From: Deltaproteobacteria bacterium
GTDB taxonomy: Bacteria > Desulfobacterota > Anaeroferrophillalia > Anaeroferrophillales > Tharpellaceae
Direction: 5' to 3'
Assembly: GCA_016938065.1 (NCBI GenBank)
Contig: JAFGVI010000008.1
Location: 1 to 42,479, forward strand
Length of the DNA stretch: 42,479 nucleotides
Shown: positions 36,856-42,479 of the stretch, in pieces
Layout of the letters: each line of letters begins with the position of its first letter
Numbering within the stretch: the stretch's first letter is position 1
Notes under the pieces: generated by a model
Told to the model about the DNA's origin: nothing
Database searches by the model: none
What the model saw: the letters and a program-made list of their open reading frames with translations, nothing else
Program-made: the position numbers and the translations under genes

Positions 36856-37698
36856 TTACTCCTCACTCTCCTCGACCGCCTCAACTTCCTCAACTTCCTG
36901 AATTGCGATCTCCTGCGTGAACCATTTTTTAATCGTCTTGAAATAGGAGAGAAAAAAGAACAGCAAGGCCGCCATAACCACATATTTAAAAACCGCAATA
37001 TGGCGATCGAGATAGTCGAAAAAATAGGCCCAGATGATAATTGCGGCCAGGGTTCCGGAAAAGACCGCAGAGAAGTTGCGCTTGATGCTGAACTTGAGAA
37101 AATAAGCGATGATGGAACCGGCCACCGGCCCGGTAATCGGCAGCGGCACCATGACAAAGGCAAAAATCCCCAGCCAACCGTAGCGGGCGACGTTTTTTTT
37201 GTGTTTGAGAGCCTGTTTTTCGGCATTGCCGGTCACAATCGTCAACCAGCGACACTTTAGATAATTCTTAAAAGAGAAGACAAACAGCGAATAACAGTAA
37301 CAGACAATCAGCACCTCAAGAAACATATTGTAGGCTATGGTCACCCAGGGTGAAAACTTGAAAGCGATACAGATTCCGATCCCCGCGGCGCGACCGCCCA
37401 GAGTGTGGGCGACAAAGGCCAGCAGCAAGGTCTGGCCGGTTTTTATATCCAGCGTCAGCGCATAAGCGATAAGAGCGATAAAAACCAGGCTCAAAAAAAG
37501 ACCCAGCAGAAAAACCCGACCTTCGCCACTGCGATAGAGCGCCGTACCGACGCCTCCTTCGGGTTCCTGAGCCTTTGCATCCGGGCTGTTTTCTGCGGTT
37601 TTCACGACGGGCCCCTCACTGACTGCAGAATTTTCATCCGGCGGCAGCACGGGTGCAACCGCATGCCGCCAGCTTGTTATCTTCTTCAGAAAACTCAT
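36856..37698 (-). CDS. Membrane protein of the small multidrug export family
   Basis: A 280-residue protein. The N-terminal 60 residues are polar and cytoplasmic, followed by about five transmembrane helices. The FAFVMVPLPITGPVAGSIIAYFL stretch is the signature of the putative small multidrug export family (COG2426 type). The C-terminus is a Glu/Val tail (IQEVEEVEAVEESEE). The polar extension is longer than usual in this family. Transport substrate and direction are unproven even for the family. Confidence 0.85.
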   Translation of the reverse strand: MSFLKKITSWRHAVAPVLPPDENSAVSEGPVVKTAENSPDAKAQEPEGGVGTALYRSGEGRVFLLGLFLSLVFIALIAYALTLDIKTGQTLLLAFVAHTLGGRAAGIGICIAFKFSPWVTIAYNMFLEVLIVCYCYSLFVFSFKNYLKCRWLTIVTGNAEKQALKHKKNVARYGWLGIFAFVMVPLPITGPVAGSIIAYFLKFSIKRNFSAVFSGTLAAIIIWAYFFDYLDRHIAVFKYVVMAALLFFFLSYFKTIKKWFTQEIAIQEVEEVEAVEESEE

Positions 37699-37808
37699 AA
37701 TCCTTCTATATTATGCCTTTTTACCGCCTTAATAAAACTCCCGCTGACTACAACTATTGTCGCGAATTTGTCAAGCATAAAGACTATGAAAATCAAGCAA
37801 ATACAACT

Positions 37809-38537
37809 CTACATCGAGGGCGCCTCGCCGACCAGAGGCACCTTTCCCATTTCCTGACGAATCCTTGCAACCCGACGCTTGACGGCATCATTGGGACGAT
37901 CCGGTCGCCAGAGATGGGGACCCGGCAGAACCGCGGCCAGCAGAGCCGACTGATCGGCATCAAGGGCTCGAGCATGACAATGAAAATATTTCAAAGCCGC
38001 GGCTTCAACACCGCAGACTCCAGGCCCCCAATCAACACTGTTAAGGTAAAATTCGAGAATCTTCTCCTTGCTCCAGACCAGCTCCAGAAGTAAGGTGTAG
38101 TAGGCTTCGGCAAATTTTCGCCACCAGCTCCGCGCCGGCCAGAGAAATAGAGTCCGCGCGGTCTGCATTGAGATGGTGCTCGCTCCCCGCAGAGCCCCAC
38201 CCTCCTGCAAGGCCTGCAGGGCCAGACCCAGCTCAATAAAATCGAAACCCCGGTGCCGCAGAAAGCGCTGATCTTCGGAAGCGAGTACAGCCCTTCGGAG
38301 ATGCGGTGAAATCTCCTGCAGAGAGACCCACGACTGCGGCTGAAAAAAAACCTCCCTTCCCAGAAGCAGGGCCATCCGGGCCCGAGCGGCGGCCACGGTC
38401 AGCGGCGGCCTGACTGAACCGAAAACAAAGACCTCCAACCCCGTCACCAACAAAAGCGCCAGCAGAAGCAGCAGGAAGCCGCGGCGCCAGAAACTGGCTC
38501 TGCTATTTTTTCTGATTTTCCTGTTTTTCCCGAACAT
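37809..38537 (-). CDS. mtgA: Monofunctional peptidoglycan glycosyltransferase MtgA
   Basis: GT51 transglycosylase that polymerises lipid II glycan strands, 242 residues. One N-terminal membrane anchor (FLLLLLALLLVTGLEVFVF) is followed by the catalytic motif LASEDQRFLRHRGFD (Glu), then RGASTISMQTARTLFLW, WSKEKILEFYLNSVDWG and GVCGVEAAALKYF. There is no transpeptidase domain, and the length fits MtgA. It starts 5 bp after the HcpR-like gene stop, so the two are likely cotranscribed. The ATG has no strong ribosome-binding site of its own. Confidence 0.95.
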   Translation of the reverse strand: MFGKNRKIRKNSRASFWRRGFLLLLLALLLVTGLEVFVFGSVRPPLTVAAARARMALLLGREVFFQPQSWVSLQEISPHLRRAVLASEDQRFLRHRGFDFIELGLALQALQEGGALRGASTISMQTARTLFLWPARSWWRKFAEAYYTLLLELVWSKEKILEFYLNSVDWGPGVCGVEAAALKYFHCHARALDADQSALLAAVLPGPHLWRPDRPNDAVKRRVARIRQEMGKVPLVGEAPSM

Positions 38538-38542
38538 AACTA

Positions 38543-39259
38543 TCAGAATTTACCGATTTCAGCCAGCGCCGCCAGCCCTGCACGATCGCTGATTAAAATT
38601 TTCGCTCCATCAATCCGGATAAAGCCCTCGCGCTGTAATTTACTCAGCATGCGGGAGAGGGTCTCAGGAATCGTCCCCAGGAGACTGGCCAGCTGGGTTT
38701 TGGAAAGTTCCAGCTGCAGGTTGTCACCGGCGAGCTGTTTTTCGCTGAGAAAGAGCAGGTGGGCGGCAAGACGACCGGGAACCTCTTTCAGAGAGAGCGC
38801 ATCTATCATCTTGGTAAACTGGCGCAGACGCGCCGCCAGCGCGGCCAGAAGATTGAGTGCAAGAGCCGGATTCGCCGCCACCAGAGCGACAAAATCGTCG
38901 CGGGGCAAAAAAATCAGGCGGCAGTCTTCGAGGGCGACGGCATGCGCCGGAAAACTTTTGCCGGCAAAAACCGGCACCTCGCCGAAGGGCTCTCCGGACC
39001 CGAAAATGTGCAGAATCTGCTCCTTGCCTTCCGGAGAGATCATATATATCTTAACTTTGCCCTCTTTAACCAGATAAAAGCCATTACCCTGATCACCGGC
39101 CGAGAAAATAGTAGTCCGTTTCCTGTAACTGACAACCATGGCAATCCCGCTCAACTCTCTGAGATGCGCTTCGGCCATGCCCGCAAAAAGGGAGGTCCGG
39201 CCCAGCCATTCCACCAGAGATCGATCTCTATTATCATCAATCATATCTATTTGAACCAT
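38543..39259 (-). CDS. Crp/Fnr-family regulator, HcpR-like
   Basis: Cyclic-nucleotide-binding-fold regulator of 238 residues from the ATG at 39259. Residues about 20-140 are the effector domain (GNGFYLVKEGKVKIYMISPEG, FGEVPVF). The C-terminal winged helix carries LASLLGTIPETLSRMLSKLQREGFI. The recognition helix ETLSR fits a TTGA-type half site, and the 18-bp palindrome CTTTGACTTAAGTCAAAG stands 65 bp upstream between this gene and the divergent iron-sulfur/HD genes. This matches HcpR, the nitrosative-stress regulator of deltaproteobacteria. No Cys cluster of the FNR type is visible, so it does not sense oxygen that way. The frame extends 32 codons upstream; ATG at 39244 is another possible start. 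mtgA follows. Confidence 0.85.
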   Translation of the reverse strand: MVQIDMIDDNRDRSLVEWLGRTSLFAGMAEAHLRELSGIAMVVSYRKRTTIFSAGDQGNGFYLVKEGKVKIYMISPEGKEQILHIFGSGEPFGEVPVFAGKSFPAHAVALEDCRLIFLPRDDFVALVAANPALALNLLAALAARLRQFTKMIDALSLKEVPGRLAAHLLFLSEKQLAGDNLQLELSKTQLASLLGTIPETLSRMLSKLQREGFIRIDGAKILISDRAGLAALAEIGKF

Positions 39260-39323
39260 CGCTGAAAATATAAAAATAACCCGCCTGGCGCTCCCATAAC
39301 ACATTCCTGATAATATTTCAGCT

Positions 39324-39341
39324 CTTTGACTTAAGTCAAAG
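39324..39341. promoter_or_regulatory. Perfect HcpR-type palindrome
   Basis: CTTTGACTTAAGTCAAAG is an exact 18-bp palindrome with the TTGAC-N4-GTCAA core. It lies in the gap between the divergent HcpR-like gene and the zinc-ribbon/HD gene, about 40-48 bp before a likely plus-strand start (candidate -10 TACAAT at 39368-39373). Confidence 0.85.
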
Positions 39342-39417
39342 CGGTCGATCCGCAAAAAGAATAAAGATACAATATCAATACAGTTTAAAACCCAGACCGA
39401 TTATTGGAGAAAATAAT

Positions 39418-40149
39418 ATGCGTTGTCCCGGACAGGATTCCCGTTACTGGAAACACGATGCGATATTCGACTCAAAATGTCCCGCCTGCGGGGCCGACAT
39501 CGAATTTTTCAAGGACCAGACCACCTGCAAGTGCAAAGGCTGCGGCAAACAGATCGTCAACCCGAGAATGGACTTCGGCTGCGCCTCCTACTGTCAATAC
39601 GCCGAACAATGCATGGGGGAGCTGCCGCCGGAACTTCTAGCCAGCCGGGATGACCTGCTTAAAGACCGGGTTGCACTTAAAATGAAGATGCACTTCCGTA
39701 AAGATTTCAAGAATGTCGGCCAGGCCACCAAAGTGGCTCGCTTTGCCGCTGAAATCGTCCGGACCGAGGGCGCCAATCCCGCCGTGGTGCTCTGCGCCTC
39801 ATACCTCCATAATATCGGGGCCAAACTGGCAAATGAAAGTTCTGTCAAACCCTCATCGGATGATCTCGAAAAAGAGACCCTCCGTTTAAGCCGGGAAATC
39901 CTTACAGGGTTGAGCGCCAAAGAGGAGTTAACCGACCAGGTTCTGGCCATACTGGATCATATCTTTCGCCCTGGTGACAATGAAAACCTTGATTTTAGAT
40001 GTGTCCATGATGCCATTCAGATATACCGACTCCAGAACCTGAATAAAGAGAAACCGTTTTCTGAACTTGACTTGGCAAGTCATCTCAAAGAAGATTTTTT
40101 AACCGACAGCGGCCGAGAACTGGCCCGCAAAACTATTATTTTAAATTAA
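39418..40149 (+). CDS. Zinc-ribbon/Cys-rich HD-domain protein, HcpR target
   Basis: A 243-residue protein. The first 70 residues hold many Cys: MRCPG, the CPACG/CKCKGCG pair of a zinc or iron-sulfur ribbon, and CASYCQYAEQCMG. The rest is HD-superfamily-like: KVARFAAEIVRTEGANPAVVLCASYLHNIGAK, where HN stands for the usual HD, and a distal DHIFRPGDN. Because the HD pair is changed to HN, hydrolase activity is uncertain. GGAG lies 8 nt before the ATG. It is the first gene behind the HcpR box and is followed after 29 bp by the ferredoxin-like gene. A redox- or nitric-oxide-responsive role is inferred from this context. Confidence 0.85.
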   Translation: MRCPGQDSRYWKHDAIFDSKCPACGADIEFFKDQTTCKCKGCGKQIVNPRMDFGCASYCQYAEQCMGELPPELLASRDDLLKDRVALKMKMHFRKDFKNVGQATKVARFAAEIVRTEGANPAVVLCASYLHNIGAKLANESSVKPSSDDLEKETLRLSREILTGLSAKEELTDQVLAILDHIFRPGDNENLDFRCVHDAIQIYRLQNLNKEKPFSELDLASHLKEDFLTDSGRELARKTIILN

Positions 40150-40178
40150 CCACACCGCAAAGAATGGAGAATGAATAT

Positions 40179-40934
40179 ATGAAAATCTTACGGAATATTA
40201 TCGAGATTGACGAAGAATTGTGCGACGGCTGCGGCCTGTGCGTGCCGGCCTGTGATGAAGGCGCGATTCAGATCATAAACGGCAAGGCCAAAACTGTCGC
40301 CGAAAAATATTGCGACGGCCTCGGCGCCTGTCTCGGCGATTGCCCTCAGGGAGCCATCACCATGGTTGAAAGATTAGCCGATGATTTCGATCCCGAAGCC
40401 GTTGAGGAGTACCTGAAAGAACGTAATAGTGAAAGCAGCGCCCCGGCGGCGGCAAAAACTGAAAACAGCTCCGCTGCAACCCTGGCCTGCGGCTGTCCCT
40501 CGACCCAGTTGCAGACCTTAACCACTTGCAACTGTAACGACAGCCAGAAGATTTCCGGTACGCCAGTGTCGGCCCTCGGCCACTGGCCGGTACAGATCCG
40601 CCTGATCCCGGCCCATGCCCCATTTCTTAATCATGCCGACATCCTCATCCTGGCCGACTGCGCCGCAGTTGCCTATGCCGGATTGCATCAGGAATTATTA
40701 AAAAACCGCGTCGTCATGATGGGCTGCCCCAAATTCGACAACCTGCCGGATTATGAAGAACGTTTTACGGAGATGTTTACAAAGAACGAGATTAAGAGCG
40801 TGACCGTCGTCACCATGGAAGTCCCCTGCTGTTCCGGTTTGCCGGTCGCCGTTAAAAAAGCCCTGCAGAAAGCCGGGAAAAACGTCCCGGTTAAAGAGAT
40901 GGTTATCGGTCTTAAAGGGGAGATTTTGAAATAG
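40179..40934 (+). CDS. Ferredoxin-like 4Fe-4S protein
   Basis: A 251-residue iron-sulfur protein. The N-terminal 65 residues hold two 4Fe-4S motifs (LCDGCGLCVPACDEG and YCDGLGACLGDCPQGAI). After an acidic linker and two more Cys groups (CGCPS, CNCND) comes an alpha/beta domain with ILADCAAVAYAGLH, VVMMGCPKFDN and MEVPCCSGL, reminiscent of electron-transfer or iron-sulfur cluster-handling proteins. Start: the ATG at 40179 has GGAGA at 8 nt; the in-frame ATG at 40164 has none. HcpR regulons in the group often contain a ferredoxin-like gene next to hcp; here hcp is not in the window. Electron transfer in nitrosative stress is the best inference. Confidence 0.88.
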   Translation: MKILRNIIEIDEELCDGCGLCVPACDEGAIQIINGKAKTVAEKYCDGLGACLGDCPQGAITMVERLADDFDPEAVEEYLKERNSESSAPAAAKTENSSAATLACGCPSTQLQTLTTCNCNDSQKISGTPVSALGHWPVQIRLIPAHAPFLNHADILILADCAAVAYAGLHQELLKNRVVMMGCPKFDNLPDYEERFTEMFTKNEIKSVTVVTMEVPCCSGLPVAVKKALQKAGKNVPVKEMVIGLKGEILK

Positions 40935-40943
40935 CAGCAGACC

Positions 40944-40979
40944 GTGAAGAAAATTGAGGTCATCCTCAATTTTCTTCAC
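40944..40979. terminator. Perfect 16-bp hairpin after the ferredoxin-like gene
   Basis: GTGAAGAAAATTGAGG (40944-40959) pairs exactly with 40964-40979 over a TCAT loop, 10 nt past the stop. No T-run follows on the plus strand. It probably ends or protects the HcpR-controlled transcript. From here to 41179 (about 200 bp) I see no gene. Confidence 0.75.
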
Positions 40980-41179
40980 GCATTTGGAAACATTTTTAAT
41001 AATTTCAGCTTACCTGTAAATCAACCGTCTCTATAAGAAGTTTTTCAAGCATGGCTTTGGAGACGGCCTCTTCTTCCTTACTTGGTGAATCACTATAGGC
41101 AGCATATTACAGTTAATAAGATTTAAATGGTCCGGTTAAATCGAGTCGATACGGAGTTAAGCCGAGTAACAAAGTTGAT

Positions 41180-42478
41180 TTATTGACCCTTCATAACTAT
41201 TTTGATCTGCTCTTCAGTCAAGGCCTCACTGAAAATAGCAACTTCATCTATCCAGCCATGAAAGAAATTACATGCTTTATATTTATTCTTTCCTTCAGGA
41301 CAAGTACCTGAACCGATATACAAAGTCATCTTATCGGCAAACGCATCTTCGTGGAGGGACGGCAGATTTGTCCTTTCGATCTTTAAAAATTTATTCTCGT
41401 TATAAAATGAACCATCGTCATTGTAATAGTAATAGAGTCGCAGAACCGCATCATTATCACTAACGCCATTATCAAAAACCATCGCCATAAAATACCACTC
41501 ATTTTCTGGTATTTGTGGATTTACAGCATTTTCTGTGGAACGATTCGAAATCGAACTTCCATCCCCTTCCCATAAGCCGCCAAACGGATAATCGGCCCAG
41601 GCTCCGCCTACAAGTTTACCTTCTGTACCCAAAAAATAACAAGAGCCTTCATAGGAACTTTTATTTTCCATATCTCGAGCGGAAATGACAAAGGCTTGGG
41701 AACTTTGTGCACCATCATTTTTACACCATGCCGTCAAAGTTAAATCACCATTAGTACAGTCTTCACCATCACCTTGACATGTTAAAGAAAAAGCGTTTGT
41801 AGAATTGAATTCAATAAAATCACCCACACCATCAAAATATGCAGCATAAGCCCCTGCCGATGCAGTTGGCGGGCCATCATAATCATCACCAGTTTCATAA
41901 TGATCAACCAATCTGGCACCTTGATGACCAAGAACATTATTGCCATGCGGCGCCTTTATGTGAATATTGTTCCCGTCTATCTGGTCCTCTTCGAAATTAA
42001 TATATCCCAGAAGGCTTCCCCCATCAATAGGGTTAGGTTCTTCATGTCCAGTCCCACCACAACCAGAGATACGGGCCGCAACGACTATATCATCTGCCGT
42101 ACTACTCGTCCCATCAGGACCGGATGAGCGAAAGGAATTACTCGGAGAAGAACTACTTCCCAGCCATTGATAATTGTTGCCCCAAGGATCAATTTTATAA
42201 AAATCAACATCCAAATCAAATTCATGAAGGAAATCGTCCAAAGGAGTCATGTGATCATCTATATACCAGGTCCCACTCCCATTATCGTTATTCCAGATAT
42301 ATGAACAAACTTTACGTGCCAGAGAGTGCAAAGTGGTGGTTGCCAGTTCTATCGCTTCAGCCTGCAGCGTGACCGGCAGAACGATATCATCGTTAGCAGC
42401 ATCAGTATAGGTTGTACCACTTCCGGGCCAGGTCACTGTTTCAATTTCCTGACCGGGGCCTCCACTGACTAAAACTGC
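41180..42478 (-). CDS. Pseudopilin-like protein with C-terminal LamG-type domain (5' end outside window)
   Basis: The frame is open to the right edge (AVLVSGGPGQEIETVTW at the visible N-terminus), so the protein begins beyond the window; 432 residues are visible. The first part has two type-II-secretion pseudopilin-like ends: SGGPGQEIET...DDIVLPV, then, after a helix (LQAEAIELATTTLHSLARKV), DPWGNNYQW...SSGPDGTSSTADDIVVAA. From about residue 170 on comes a concanavalin/LamG-like jelly roll (YAAYFDGVGDFIEF, LTLTAWCKN, EWYFMAMVFDNG, FHGWIDEVAIFSEALTEEQI). This is probably a large surface or pilus-tip adhesin-like pseudopilin. The DNA is clearly more AT-rich than the neighbours and the Cys/Asn content is high, which may reflect transfer or rapid surface evolution. 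Confidence 0.8.
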   Translation of the reverse strand, partial: AVLVSGGPGQEIETVTWPGSGTTYTDAANDDIVLPVTLQAEAIELATTTLHSLARKVCSYIWNNDNGSGTWYIDDHMTPLDDFLHEFDLDVDFYKIDPWGNNYQWLGSSSSPSNSFRSSGPDGTSSTADDIVVAARISGCGGTGHEEPNPIDGGSLLGYINFEEDQIDGNNIHIKAPHGNNVLGHQGARLVDHYETGDDYDGPPTASAGAYAAYFDGVGDFIEFNSTNAFSLTCQGDGEDCTNGDLTLTAWCKNDGAQSSQAFVISARDMENKSSYEGSCYFLGTEGKLVGGAWADYPFGGLWEGDGSSISNRSTENAVNPQIPENEWYFMAMVFDNGVSDNDAVLRLYYYYNDDGSFYNENKFLKIERTNLPSLHEDAFADKMTLYIGSGTCPEGKNKYKACNFFHGWIDEVAIFSEALTEEQIKIVMKGQ

Positions 42479-42479
42479 G

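Overview
The window looks like the chromosome of an anaerobic or microaerobic Gram-negative bacterium, most probably a deltaproteobacterium in the broad sense (Desulfobacterota). The evidence is an RND/TolC envelope system, a PEP-CTERM-type exported protein, an HcpR-like Crp/Fnr regulator with a TTGAC-N4-GTCAA box, a TRAP transporter operon driven by a sigma-54 activator, a REC/SpoIIE-type phosphatase, and short dispersed palindromic repeats. The assignment rests on gene content only. I see no rRNA, tRNA, CRISPR array, insertion sequence or phage module. Coding density is high on both strands.

Layout. 1-2 kb: catalase-peroxidase KatG, cut by the left edge. 2.3-8.2 kb (minus): tripartite efflux operon (adaptor, RND pump, TolC-like channel). 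8.4-10.2 kb (plus): three overlapping genes of unknown function behind a near-consensus sigma-70 promoter; its -10 lies downstream of the first possible ATG and so moves the start of the first gene. 10.3-12.3 kb (minus): tRNA methylthiotransferase MtaB and an HD-domain protein. 12.8-13.5 kb: PEP-CTERM-like exported protein. 13.6-14.7 kb (minus): MnmA. 14.9-19.1 kb (plus): hydantoinase/oxoprolinase-like ATPase-fold protein, histone-deacetylase-family hydrolase with an extra zinc ribbon, and a response regulator/PP2C phosphatase. 19.2-23.6 kb: Hsp20, a two-ACT-domain protein, a double hot-dog protein, a CstB-like persulfide dioxygenase/rhodanese fusion and RfbC.

23.7-32.6 kb is the most coherent system. 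A PAS/AAA+/Fis sigma-54 activator is divergent from an operon of a 3-hydroxybutyrate-dehydrogenase-like SDR, a complete TRAP transporter (DctP, Q, M), a LarA-type nickel racemase and an FAD-linked 2-hydroxyacid dehydrogenase. A -24/-12 promoter stands between them. The likely job is uptake, stereochemical inversion and oxidation of a 2-hydroxy- or related carboxylate. 32.8-36.3 kb: a STAS/SEC14-like stand-alone sensory domain, a D-amino acid aminotransferase, an AEC-family carrier and a TIM-barrel isomerase. 36.5-39.3 kb (minus): anti-anti-sigma STAS protein, small-multidrug-export-type membrane protein, MtgA and the HcpR-like regulator. 39.4-40.9 kb (plus): a zinc-ribbon/HD protein and a ferredoxin-like protein, separated from hcpR by a perfect HcpR-type palindrome. 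41.2-42.5 kb (minus): part of a large pseudopilin-like/LamG protein in visibly more AT-rich DNA, cut by the right edge.

Two families of hairpin-forming repeats occur twice each. One copy sits between dctP and dctQM, where it could uncouple binding-protein and permease expression.
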